The translations under genes and the position numbers were made by a program. Source: Daucus carota subsp. sativus (taxonomy: Eukaryota; Streptophyta; Magnoliopsida; Apiales; Apiaceae). Taken from it: DNA of 64,000 nucleotides. The notes under the pieces are model-generated. The model ran no database searches, was not told the DNA's origin, and saw only the letters and a list, made by a program, of their open reading frames with translations. Shown here piece after piece: positions 47,328 through 58,968 of the stretch (position 1 is its first letter; each line of letters opens with the position of its first letter). The stretch spans positions 59,262,949 to 59,326,948 of the forward strand of contig NC_030383.2 of assembly GCF_001625215.2 (NCBI RefSeq), read 5' to 3'.

Positions 47328-48723
47328 TTTACGATTAAGCTATGGCAGTGAAAATATACTATGTATACGTATGTGAGAAAACTGGATCCTAATTAAGCTG
47401 GTGTGCTTGCTAGGTGTCCCATCACTTCATTTGATCAGTCAATTTAAATTATTTTTACTAAAAATCTAATACATATATTATGAAAATAATGCCCATTTCA
47501 CTTTTTATTATATTTTTCTATAATTCTCATCATAGAAAATTTAGTCCGACTCATATTTAGTCATTATTATCTTATACTTTCCTCTGTCCTATAAACTTCC
47601 TTATATTTTTTATTTTATTTTTATTCCATCCAAATGAATACAATCTTAAAAATTTAAATATTAATTATTTGTACTTATGTTATAATACACTATCTTATAC
47701 CTGTGGCATGCATGGATGACTTATAATATTTATTATCTTTTTGTATATATTCTTTTCCCAATTAAATGTCATTTTTTCTGGGAAAAAATAGGGAATAAAA
47801 AGTCATTTTTTCTGGAACCAAATAAGAATGAAATTCTATTTATAATTGAATCAGACCGAATCGAAATGAAGAACGATTTTTAAAAAAAAAAACCTATATT
47901 AGAAATAAAGCTAAAATTCATGATAAAAGAAAATGATAATATTAATTAATCACCAGCACTTTACCAATATAAATATAATAAAATTTACAATTTAGATTTA
48001 ATATTTATAATTTATAAAAGATAGTTATAATATACAATATTCAGACTACTTAGTCCGGATCAAAATATTTTTTTGAAAAACCATATCGAACGGTTTATTG
48101 AATCTAGACTGAATAGATCAATTTTTCAGAAGTTGGTACCATATTAAAGCAAATTTATACAGTTTACTTCGATTTTTCGGTGACATGGTTGTGCTTGGCC
48201 CCACTTGCTAATATCAGAAGACGGACCATACAACAAGTTGGGATTCTGCTACACTGTTTGTATATTTATTATTTAGAAAATTATCAATACAAGGTGTAAA
48301 AAGTTCCTTATTTTGAAAAAAATTCGGTATGTATTTTTTTGAAAATATAATTTTTAATCTAATCGAGTAACGAATATGAATCATTTTTTCAATATTTTTC
48401 TAAATAAATATATATATACCCATATATATTAAAGTAAAATTTTACCTTCTAACGATGACACGGAATCTATCATACATACATTTTAGGTCAGACATGGCAT
48501 GTGTTTACGAATATACAAATATAGAATTCAAGTAGAAAACGGTAAGCTTATTCTAGAAGAAACTTTTCCCGACAACGACAATACAAAAATGTTGTCGTAG
48601 ACATATCATTCTAAATCAAATTAATTAGCGTGCAATAACAACAAAACTCCATATTAGTAGATGGACAATGACTAATCTATCAGTACAATATTATTATTTA
48701 CCTACCGATTTTTGTAGAGGTCG
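46651..48723. other. AT-rich intergenic region
   Basis: No gene recognised. TA microsatellite at about 47298-47322; repeated GTCATTTTTTCTGG words near 47768 and 47803. Confidence 0.45.
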
Positions 48724-48739
48724 TGATTATGCTGCGTTT

Positions 48740-49630
48740 TTTTTTTTTTTTTTTTGACAAAATGCAAATTCATTCCATTAAATTGAAACAAGTCTAATCG
48801 GGACAAATCCCAACTGACAATGCAATCAGGTTGATTAACAATAAAACGAGCTAAACAAATAGCCGCATTGTTTCCAGATTGCTTAACACACTGAATCCAA
48901 GGATTCTTGAAACTGAAAATGATTACAAAAGCTTCTCGAGTAATCCAGCCTACATCAATCCCGAAAATGATAGCTTCACAATTGACCTTCACAATAGTTC
49001 CATGGCTGTTGCGGTGTTCAGGCGACTCAGTTGTAAAAACTAAGCAATGAGGAACAAGAGTCCTCGAATAATGAACAACTATAATTTGTGAAAGGTGAGC
49101 ACATGCGATCGCCACCGTTCCAAGCATACCCCAGCTATCTACATGCCGGGAGCCAGCTATAGACATGCCGAAAGTATTAATGATACGATAAGCCAGATCT
49201 TCCAAAACTCCATCCCAATCATTCTCATTGATAACACAAAAACACATAACAACCACAACTATAACAACGCAGAACCACCCAAAAATTGGGTACTAAATCA
49301 ACACACGCCAAAAGGCGAGACGGGAAAACACAATCGGACCTTTGATTTCAAAAGATCTGATTTATTCAGAAAACAATCAAGCCCAAACTCAAATCCGAAA
49401 CAGATCCGAGAATAAAACTCGATTGGAATCTTCGAGGTTTAAGCAACACTCGATTTTATTGAAAAACAAAAAACTGGTAAATAGTGGAGAAGATGGGAGA
49501 GCGAAAACGATTTGATGGATGAAAAGGATGAAGGTGAAGAATGGAGAAGTGAAGGCTAGTTTTGGGAGTCGACTCTCAAAACCATAATTTGAGAGAGAAT
49601 ATGGGGAAAGCCTAGGGGCAAACGATTTTT
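48740..49630 (-). mobile_element. L1-derived, internally deleted LINE insertion
   Basis: A perfect 16 bp duplication TGATTATGCTGCGTTT flanks the insert (48724-48739 and 49631-49646). On the minus strand the insert starts with a pyrimidine-rich leader (49630) and ends in a poly-A tract (seen as T at 48740-48755). It encodes a frame of about 180 aa (49256 to 48702) with an ORF1-like start (DWDGVLEDLAYRI) joined to an RNase H end (AIIFGIDVGWITREAFVIIF; SGNNAAICLARFIVNQPD; MNLHFV then poly-K). Endonuclease and reverse transcriptase are missing, so it is non-autonomous. It ends 64 bp upstream of the likely F-box start codon. Confidence 0.85.
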
Positions 49631-49694
49631 TGATTATGCTGCGTTTAATCCGTATATAATGCCTAAATTTATCAAAGAAGTGCTGGAATTCACC

Positions 49695-50711
49695 ATGGCT
49701 TCAATCTCTTCATACAAAGGTGGAGCAACCACTACAATCACCGGCATTGACCCGGATGTGCTAGAAAGCCACATATTGACCAAAATTGACGGCCCATCTC
49801 TAGCCTGCTCGGCTTCTACTTGTCACCTTTTGCACACTCTTTGCCGCAAAGATAACTTGTGGAAAGACATTTGTAACGCAACTTGGAACTCCGTCAAGCA
49901 TCCTCTTGTTCGAGATGCAATCGCTAAGTTCCCTGGCGGCTACCGCTCGTTTTTCTACGGTGCATTCCCGATGGTCCGCCCGGGGAGCCCCGGGCGGACG
50001 AGGCGAGTCCTTCCTCAAGATTACGCATGGAAAATATATTCGGCCGTGGATATTTACTACGGGAGTAAGGGGATTCATTCGAAAGTAATTGTCACGGACA
50101 CGGGTGATAGTGCGTTCCTCGCTTTCTCGTTCTGGCTCGACTTGCTTGATAGCCAAGAAAGCGTGAAAATACCATTAAAGTTTGAAGGTGATGAAAACAA
50201 GTGCATGTTAAAGCTTAAGGAAAACCTAGCCTTAAGCTGCATACTTATTGATCCGATTCGGAAACGGGCAGTGAACATTTCTAGTCTGACACCAATTTCG
50301 GTGCGGCCGCATTGGGATGGGAATGATGTACAAGTCATGTACGCCACAATACTTTCTGGTTTCGGCTCGTCGGAGTTTGTTGAATGCCGAATAGTAGCTA
50401 CGGTACGATGCAAGTATGGCAAAGATGTGAAAATGAGGGAGGCGTATTTGTACTTAGAAGACATGCACAAGATGCGTTTGAATGGGGATCGGAGTCTTAG
50501 AATTTTTCTGGAAGCTATGGAAAATGGTGAAAGAAAGAAGGGCAATGCAGGAGAAGAAAGAGAGATTTATATGAAGTATAGGGAGCTCAAGAGGAAGAGA
50601 ATAGAAGGAGATTACAGGAGGGAAACTAGGTTGAGGATCGGATGCAGAGTTGCTTGTCTTGCTTATCTGATTGCTTTTGTTTTCCTCTGCAATTTCTTGA
50701 ACGTTTTCTAG
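49695..50711 (+). CDS. F-box protein, At2g27310 type
   Basis: Single exon. I take the ATG at 49695 (context CACCATGG, MASISSYKGG; 338 aa). An in-frame ATG at 49659 overlaps a TATA-like TATATAAT (49653-49660) and is less likely. The F-box lies at about residues 18-62 (DPDVLESHILTKIDGPSLAC; STCHLLHTLCRKDNLWKDIC). A long middle region (FPGGYRSFFYGAFP; FSFWLDLLDSQESVKIPL) is shared with the At2g27310/At2g36090 family, and one hydrophobic helix closes the C-terminus (CRVACLAYLIAFVFLCNFLN). The likely role is SCF ubiquitin-ligase adaptor, membrane-tethered by its tail; substrates are unknown. Transposons sit directly on both sides, so native promoter and 3' UTR are short or displaced. Confidence 0.88.
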   Translation: MASISSYKGGATTTITGIDPDVLESHILTKIDGPSLACSASTCHLLHTLCRKDNLWKDICNATWNSVKHPLVRDAIAKFPGGYRSFFYGAFPMVRPGSPGRTRRVLPQDYAWKIYSAVDIYYGSKGIHSKVIVTDTGDSAFLAFSFWLDLLDSQESVKIPLKFEGDENKCMLKLKENLALSCILIDPIRKRAVNISSLTPISVRPHWDGNDVQVMYATILSGFGSSEFVECRIVATVRCKYGKDVKMREAYLYLEDMHKMRLNGDRSLRIFLEAMENGERKKGNAGEEREIYMKYRELKRKRIEGDYRRETRLRIGCRVACLAYLIAFVFLCNFLNVF

Positions 50712-50723
50712 CAAGAAAAATTA

Positions 50724-52476
50724 TGGTTTTTATATCAAAGTGTCCACCAAATTTATTAAAATATATCAAGTACCTACCTAATCTCCACGACGACTCAATT
50801 AAAATACTAAAAATATTATATATATCAGGCTGTTAATTTTTTTTAGTCTCTTAACAGAAACGTTAAGTCTAACACTTCTTTCTGCTGAGATACTCTATTA
50901 TATAAATCAGTCGTCGTGGAGATTTTTTTGCCACCTAACTTATTATTTGTTTAGAAACCTACCACTGAACTATAATTTTTTTCTTTTTTGCCACTAATGT
51001 TAGGTTTGGATTTTTTTTTGTCACTAACGTTAGGTTTGGATTTGATTATTAACACTATGTTATTCTTTTTAGAGTTAATTGCATTTGGCACCCCTTTGAT
51101 TTCAGCATGTTGCACATTGCACCTAATAGTTTTGGAATAAACACTATGCAGACCCTTACTTTTAACCCGTAGACACTTTGCACCCTTTCCATTATCTTCT
51201 GCCGTTATCGTTAACTTTTGAAGAGGCATTTTGGGAAATTTTATTATATTTAATTAAAATCAGATCTTTATTTAAATTTTCTGACCATCCAAACGATATT
51301 TTTCGGAAATCTATTTTTCGGTAGTCTGCAATATAATAGTGATCTGTGTCTATATCTTTATATGTAGTACTCCATATACGGATTTTTTTACTCAGAAAGG
51401 AAATCTCAAAATTAACTTATGGAACTATATTTATAAAAAGTGGGAACCTTAAAATACGTGACAAGTAGTGGTAAAGAACTATAAAGTCAAGTGATACTAT
51501 ATATTTGTGGAGTCTTAAAATAATTCATAAAACTAAATTTTTTAGGTTCTTAAAATGCCCGTTAAACTCTCATAATTCAAGGTAAACTAGCTAAGGGACA
51601 TATAGATGACTGTATATAATGTTATAGACACATATCATATCACCATAATATTGCAGACTACCACTATGTTTTTATAATGCTAAAAAAATAACATATTGTT
51701 AATAATCAAATCAAAACATAACGTTAGTGACAAAAAAAATCCAACATTTTTTTAAGGAAAAAAAAACCAACATTAAATTTTATTCAGAAAAAATAAAATA
51801 AAATAATTTTTAAAATTTTTTGGAGTCTCAAAATGCGTGTCCAACTCTTGTCTTTCAAGGTAAACTACCTAGGACACTACATAAAGATATAGACACATAT
51901 TAGATCGCCATTATATTGCATACTAACACTATATTTTAATAATACTAAAAAAATAACATAATGTTAATAATCAAATCCGAACCTAACGTTAGTGACAAAA
52001 AAAAGTCCGAACCTAACATTAGTGACAAAAAAGAAAAAAAATATAGTTTAGTGGTAGGTTTCTAAACAAATAATAAGTTGAGTGGCAAAAAAATCTATTT
52101 TCCCTTTAATGAAGTATCGTTTAATATATAGCTTTTTAAATTAAGTTTACTCAGCAGATCTTTCCACTTATCACCGTATGGATACTGTGAAGTTGGCTGA
52201 AATCAGTTAATAGGTCGAGGTGATTTAACTCTTTTAGCATCCGAAAGCTATTTAAAATGTTAAGTTTGTTTTTATTTTTATTTATTCATCTTATTCCAGG
52301 TGACTGCCAACTCAGCAAAAAAAAATGTTAGACTTAACATTTTCTGTTAAGAGATTAAAAAAAATTAACAACTTGATATATATAATGATTTTAGTATTTT
52401 AAGTGAGTCGTCGTGGAGATTAGGTAGGTACTTGATATATTTTAACGAGTTGGATGGGCATTTTGATATATAACCC
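50724..52476. mobile_element. MULE-type foldback element, nested
   Basis: Terminal inverted repeats of about 150 bp (left ATATATCAAGTACCTACCTA and ATCTCCACGACGACTCA; mirrored at 52395-52476) with a 9 bp duplication GAAAAATTA (50715-50723, 52477-52485). A second inverted pair lies inside (50921-51060 against 51975-52101; TTAGAAACCTACCACTGAA and GCCACCTAACTTATTA). No transposase seen. The left duplication begins 4 bp after the F-box stop codon. Confidence 0.85.
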
Positions 52477-52742
52477 GAAAAATTACAAAAGATTATAGTT
52501 TCCTCTCCCTGCACCCTATGCTCGGGAGGGAGCGGGTGTTTAAATATTTAAAAAATATAGAATTAAAATAATTTATGAAATCATAGTGTTAAGACATGTA
52601 CATCAAGATAAAACTAGGGACTCAAAGAGGATATAATATTTGTGATTATTGTATATATTTCAGTGGAGTACTCATAAAATTTTAATTGTTTTTAACAGAA
52701 AAAGCTAAGAAGAAAGAGAAACCAAGGTTCTAATAATTATAT

Positions 52743-52973
52743 ACTCTCTCGGCCGGATTGTTTAAGTACACTGTTTGCATGCATTTTGAGATTCTTGTAA
52801 AATATAATTTTATAACTTATTTTTTTTCTTTTTTTTTGAATAAAAGTTTGAACGTCAAACTTTTTTTTAGGAATCTTTTAAAAAAAATATATCATGTAAG
52901 TGTACCTTATAAAGATCTCAAAATGCGTGTCAAAAATAATGTAAAGAACCTGGTAAGACAGACAAAGAGAGTG
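52743..52973. mobile_element. Degenerate Stowaway-like MITE
   Basis: CTCTCTCGGCCGGATTG at the left is mirrored by AGACAGACAAAGAGAG at the right, and GCATTTTGAGATTCTT by AAGATCTCAAAATGCG further in. Confidence 0.55.
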
Positions 52974-54392
52974 CCAAACAAGTTGTGTGCAAACTTCCGA
53001 GTTATCGTATGTGTATATATGGGACTTTTTTTAAGGGTATATATGGGAATTTTAGTTATGAAAAAAGACCGAAAATAAGATTCGAACTATTTTTCTAGAA
53101 CTATTGCATGTTTATCATTCTGTTTTCACGTGTTTTGCAATTGCACAATATTTGTACGGAGCGGAGTTTGTCATGTATTGTTTTGTAATACTCCCTCCTC
53201 CTGAGTTGCACTCTATGTATTAGGTGACGTGCTACACATATTTTAATATTTTTGTTAAATATGTTTTATATATTAATTTTATATTTTAGAAAAAATATTA
53301 AATTTTTATAGAGATGAAAATTTAAAAAATATATTATTAAACTATACTCTATACGTGTCGAGTAACTATAAAATATATAAAATTGAATTATAAAATACAA
53401 CAATAATTTCAGGATTCAGGCACTGTGAGAAAGGCCTTGAGCACCGGCGATTTAGAGGTAACTATCATTTGACGTTCGTAATATCTCTCTATATATAACG
53501 TCTGATCAAAAATTATGAGTCAGGTTTGTGTTAACACGCTAGAGGTAAATTATGAGTTCAAAAATTTAATTCAAACATAAGGTTACGGAATGGGAAGCCT
53601 ATTTGAAAATTAAAACAATAAAACAAGTTTAGATTAATTTTCCAACAATCTCTTCCTTAATCTAAACTTTCATGTCTCATGAAATCCTTCCAGCCCGTAC
53701 ATATGATTATTGAACTGAGTCTGTATCGTTATTAAACCTAGCCCGTATGGCTATTGAAATGAGCGGTTATTACACCTAGCATGTATGGCTAATGAACTGA
53801 GACCAATTCTTCTGAGATCTCAAGATGTTAGCACGAGAGCTTATCAGAATCATATTCTGAGAAAGCCCATTCCGGTTTACCAAGCCCATGAACATCCAAC
53901 CAAACACCCACTAAATTTTTATAATTTAGAATATTATAAAATTATTATAATTTAAAATATTAACTACATGGTTAATAACCAATCTACTAGCAGTTTTTAT
54001 TCATTTCTTATACAGCATATAGAACTCTGGACTCTCTTCTTCCAAATTGTTTAAACTTTATCTTTCAAAAAAAAAAAGGTGCTTTCATGAGCATACTCAT
54101 CCCTAGAAACTTCCATTACCTTTCGTTCGATTTCTTTTTCACTTAGCTCCATATCTGAGTAGCGTCACTCAATGGCACTGCCTGGCTGTTAGTACAGAAT
54201 TAGATATGGACAGAGCAAAAAAATTATCTGTAAGAGACGATAATAATCACTTGGAGGTGGATAGATACTAGCTTGCATGGTTTTATAATTGCTTGCATTA
54301 TAAATCTGATGTTCTTGCTTTAGCTGTTCTTGTAAAATCTTGCTTTCCTTCTAACGATTTCATTTTTTTAATTAATAAAATATGAATTATCA

Positions 54393-54395
<3 letters not shown>

Positions 54396-54454
<59 letters not shown>
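54396..54454. repeat. (TA)n microsatellite
   Basis: About 29 TA units without interruption. Confidence 0.9.
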
Positions 54455-54462
<8 letters not shown>

Positions 54463-54710
54463 GACTATAGTCTTGGCTAATATGAATGGTTTTATTGTAT
54501 TGTCGACCCTAATGAATAATGCAAGATAAAGAAATAACAGACTCTCAGATCCACACACCTACCACTGGCTTACCAACAACATTCTAGAAATATTTCATTA
54601 TAAATTCAAGCGGATTTTTCAAAATAATTCGGCTAACTGTTTTCCGCAGATGCGTATAAATATTCATGAAGTAAGAAAAAGAAAACATATTCGCACTTAT
54701 GTTTGTAAAG

Positions 54711-55485
54711 AATGGGTGATGCTGAGAAGAAGAGCAGGATTCTCATATTCGGAGGAACTGGATACTGTGGTACGTACTACGTACCACAGAATTTAAATCC
54801 TTCGGAGTAGTATCATTTTGGAGGTAAACAGATACTCACACATATTATCTGATCTTATTAAGTTCTCTCATGGAAGATATTTTGAAAAACACAAAAATCT
54901 CTTTGAGACCATGCATATGATATATATACTTCCTCTGTTTTTTTTTTACATGACAGTTTTTACTTTTGACACATATTTTTAAGTACTATGACCGGGTAGT
55001 TAAAAATATTATTTTTAAAATTTTATTTTTTTGAATAATAATAATAATAATATATAATCAAAATTTTAATTCAAAAAAATAAAATTCAATTGTTAAATAC
55101 CCAGTCAAAGCACTTAAAATTGTGTGCCAAAAAGTCAAAGCGTAACTGGATGAACATGAGAAGCTAGTTGAGGCGATTCGTCAGGTTTATATTGTTATTT
55201 TAAGAATATGCCTCCAATCATGAAGCAACTCAAAATTATAACAGCCATGAAATAGGCCACTACCACCGTATCGAGCATGTTGTGACGAGAAGAAGATAAT
55301 GAAAAATCTTGAGTACCGTATACCTTTGTAGTTGCAAACACATACGACTGAAAAATTACACTGTCATTTCAAAATAGCGGAAATGCCAGGAGATGGTTTG
55401 TATTTGAAAGAGGATGACGTTGTCGAGGAACTTCTTGATATTTTTCTGGATAATCCACCAAAGCCTTTCCGGGCCGTTTTCTGAG
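54711..55485 (+). pseudogene. NmrA / isoflavone-reductase-like pseudogene
   Basis: MGDAEKKSRILIFGGTGYCG is a typical N-terminus of the isoflavone reductase/PCBER family with the NADPH-binding GGTGY motif. Downstream short pieces appear in different frames: HEKLVEAIRQV (the family has DH-SLV-AIKQVDVVIS), YRIPF and GNARRWFVFERG (family GDGN-KAVF-KEED). A Stowaway-like repeat (about 54928-55156) splits the first two. Frameshifts and missing exons show it is non-functional. Only the N-terminal match is strong. Confidence 0.6.
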
Positions 55486-56372
55486 TATTATTATGGAATT
55501 TGCTTTCTAGCAAAGCCTAATAATGTATTATTGTATTGTTTGTGACGTATAATTGTTTATCATGTACTTACTCACACAATAAAGAACAAAGAATAAAGAA
55601 TAAAGAATGCTCCTTCTGTCCTCTAGATTGTTTACCTTGCTCTGTGTAGATTTATAAATTATTTTAATTTTTTTGTAAATTAAAATTTAAACGTAGATAT
55701 ATATTAAAAAATTCAAAATAAATTACAAAATAATACTTTGTATGCATATTATAATGAGCGTGAAATAATAGTAAAAATTGTTAAAAATGAGAGATGCATA
55801 AAAAGTATATAATTACAATTTTCATTAATGCCTTAAAATAAATAGCGCTACAAAAAAGAGAATAATGTAAAACTATAAGATGTTAAGTAGCTTTATAAGG
55901 ATGCGCTAGAAGAGTACTCTCTCCGTCCCGTCCTTTACGTTATTTTTTGCACGTATTTTAAGATTTTTATAAAATATATTTATATTATATATTTATTTTT
56001 AAAAAAAATTCTAAAAAAAAATTTGACGTTTAAACTTTTATTCAAAAATAAAAATTAAAAAAACATTATTAAACTATACGAGTCTCATAAACGTAAACAT
56101 CTATGCATTCTCCGCCTTCATTTTCAACTGTGACATTGACATCATTTTCAATCATTACAACTACAAATAAGAAAATATATATAAGTTTTCTTTATATAGA
56201 ATTTTTTTTATTATCTTATTTTTAATATCTATTTAAATTATTAATTTTAAATGTAAAACGTACTTGTATTCATGTATAATATTCATTGTACACGTGAAAT
56301 TTTTCGAAACAGAATATTTTACATTTTGATATAAAAATTTATATTTAAACATATATATTTATTTATAATATA
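55486..56372. other. AT-rich intergenic region with MITE debris
   Basis: Stowaway-like left ends (CTCCTTCTGTCC at 55611, CTCTCTCCGTCCCGTCC at 55918) without clear partners. No gene seen. Confidence 0.4.
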
Positions 56373-56644
56373 CTCCCTCGGTCTCAATTTATAGTTCCCT
56401 TTAGGGAAAAAAATTTGTCCCAAAATACTTGTCCCTCTCTTCTTTCAATACATATTTATCTACATATTAATTGTGATTTTTTTGAAACTCAACATTATTC
56501 TCACTTCTCAATGCACTAAATTCCTATATTTATTGTGATTTTTTTGAAACTCAACTATATTCTCACTTATCAATGCACTAATTTTTAACCAATCTTTTTC
56601 TTAATATGCGTGTTTATTCTAAAATGGACTTGAGACGGAGGAAG
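56373..56644. mobile_element. Stowaway MITE
   Basis: CTCCCTCGGTCTCAATTT at the left is mirrored by ATGGACTTGAGACGGAGGAAG at the right, flanked by TA. Internally a block of about 75 bp (TTGTGATTTTTTTGAAACTC) is tandemly repeated. Confidence 0.75.
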
Positions 56645-56682
56645 TATTTACTTTTGCAATTGTTGCAATACTTTGAGTTAAT

Positions 56683-57314
56683 TAGAGCCGTAAACGAACC
56701 GAACTGTTCGGTAAGCTCGCTCGGTTCGGTTCGTGTTCGAGTTCGGTAAGCTCGTCCGATAAGCTTACCGAACACGAGTTCGGACAACATTTTCTGTCCG
56801 ATAAGCTTAACGAACCGAACCGAACTTTTAGGGTGCTCGGTTCGTGTTCGGTTCGTTAAGCTCGTGTTCGTGTTCGGTTCGTTATGCTCGTGTTCGTTCG
56901 ACAATATATAAAAAATATTTATAATATTATATGTAAATATAATATATAATATTTATATTTAGGTAATAATATTATTTTATAATTGCAGATTTATTTAAAA
57001 TTGATATTGTATATGTTGTAAATATATAAATAAAATATTTGGGGTAATTTTTTTAATAAATTAATTTAAAAATAACCTGAATATTATTTTAAAATATACA
57101 TTGTTCGCGAACTGTTCGTGTTTGGTTCGTGTTCGGTTCGGTTCGACATGTTCGTGAACAGTTCGTGTTCGGTTCGGTTCGTTACCGAACTCGAGTTCGG
57201 ACATAAAAATTTGTTCGATAAAATTATCGAACATTGTTCGGTTCGTTAAGATTTTGTCCGAGTTCGGTAAGAGTTCGTCCGAGTTCGTCCGAGTTCGGTT
57301 CGTTTACAGCTCTA
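56683..57314. mobile_element. hAT MITE with GTTCGG subterminal repeats
   Basis: Ends TAGAGCCGTAAACGAACC and the inverse of TAGAGCTGTAAACGAACC, flanked by a perfect 8 bp duplication GAGTTAAT (56675-56682, 57315-57322). Both subterminal 200 bp regions consist of GTTCGGTTCG / CGAACCGAAC words, with an AT-rich core. Confidence 0.95.
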
Positions 57315-57904
57315 GAGTTAATGTTTAATGCAATATTTCAGGTGATGTGCATTTATATCTGAGACAACATTATATCAATGTCTAATACAATCCTATATTC
57401 ATAGTATTCCAAAAAAAAAAAAAACTGAGACATTTATTGTAATACTTTTTGTGCCAATAATGATAAAAAAATGTTGCCTATGAGCACTTAAGATGTATTT
57501 CGTTTTATACGTTCGGATTTTTTTTTATTTATAACTTACTAAGTGTAATAATTATTAGTAAGTAATATATTTTTATAAATTAATTTTTAAAATGATGGTA
57601 TATATTTTTGTAAAGACAAAAAAAACACTAAATGACTTTAGGATTTTCAACTACTCACCTTATGATTAAATTAAAATCAATTTATAATTTTTTGACATAA
57701 ACAATACGAATAAGTTAATTAACTAATAAATCAAAACGGAATATATGTCTGACCCAAACAGACACTAATATCATGGTTCCCTAATATCGTGCACTTACTC
57801 GTTTAATCGTTAAGTCTTAGCTAGCATGGCAAATATGTGTGTAGCAAGGTTAGTGTTGTAGCATCTTATTCCTTTATAAAAAAACAAATTTAACAATTCA
57901 TAAA

Positions 57905-58640
57905 GTCTTAAAGTCTTAATTCTTCGTTTATAACTTCATTAGCGTGTACGGGAGATCAACAACCACAGACATGATAATATAAAACTGATTTCATAAGTTA
58001 AAGTAAAATTTTTTAAATTAGATAACACCATCTAAATTAATACAGGAAGTAAGACTTAATTTTTTTTGTTTATAATTCCACTCGTATGTATAGAAGACAA
58101 CGAGCTAGACACACATTTCGAGAATATAAAACCGATTCTATAAGTCTCGTTAATAATATAAATTTTTTCAAATTAGATAACACCACAAAAAATAGGAAGG
58201 AAGTCTTAATTTTTTGTTTATAACTTCACTAGTGTGTATCAAAGACAAAAGGACACATTTCGAGAATATAAGATTGATTCCATAAATCTTTTCAACACTA
58301 TAAAAAATTTTAAATTAGAAAACTCCACCTAAAATCGGAGGGAAGTCTTAATTTTTGTTGTGTGTATTATAGACAACAGTACACATTTTGAAAATATAAA
58401 AAAGATTTCATAAATCTCCTTGACAATATAAATTTTTTCAAATTAGATAACTCCACTTAAAATAAGAAAAAAAATCATAGAATTTCATTTATAATCACAC
58501 TTGTGTGTATAAGAGACAAAGGAACACAATTGAAAAATATAAAATTGATTTCATAAGTTTTCTCAACAATATAAATTTTTTCAAATTACATGCACCATCT
58601 AAAATGATAGGGAAGAAAGTCTAAATTTTTATGGTTGAGC
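57905..58640. repeat. Degenerate tandem array, about 5 x 145 bp
   Basis: Five units share the order GTCTTAAT - TTTATAACTTCACT - GTGTGTAT - GACAA - ACACATTT - GAATATAAAA - GATTTCATAA - TATAAATTTTTTCAAATTAG - ACACCA - AAAAT. Units diverge strongly, so it is old. Confidence 0.85.
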
Positions 58641-58968
58641 AGAGAATATAACGGAACACATTCCGGGAATATAAGACTTGAATATCTATTCTCAATAATG
58701 CAAAATTTTCCAAATTAGACACCACGTTGACGTATAGCTAATTTACCAGTACTGATGATTCTACTGAATGAGTAGTAATAGTCAAAATGTACTCCTTCCG
58801 TCCCTAAATACTTTTCCTGTTTGTACTTTTCACGTTTGCCAACACACACTTTTGATCGTTAATATCTTTCATTTCGTAGTAGCATTAAATATAAAAACTT
58901 CACCGTATTAAAATACTCGTGAATACGAATCTAACAAGATCACTCATGACTATATCTACTTATCTACT

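Larger units (their letters stand above)
52486..54710. other. Repeat-rich intergenic region
   Basis: No intact gene. It contains a Stowaway-like MITE (52743-52973), three related units of about 40-50 bp at 53693-53808 (CCCGTATGGCTATTGAA words) and a TA microsatellite (54396-54454). Confidence 0.5.

Noticed and set aside
49800..50545. Minus-strand frames opposite the F-box gene
   Set aside because: They mirror a well-supported coding exon and have no recognisable domain.
2059..50711. Biosynthetic gene cluster formed by the P450 and neighbours
   Set aside because: The other genes are housekeeping or cell-biology genes in conserved synteny; nothing links them to one pathway.
53190..53215. Stowaway left end CTCCCTCCTCCTGAG
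   Set aside because: No matching right end found nearby; possibly a truncated copy.
58796..58830. Stowaway left end CTCCTTCCGTCCCTAAATAC
   Set aside because: No partner found; it may have been cut off by the Helitron-like unit that begins at about 58969.
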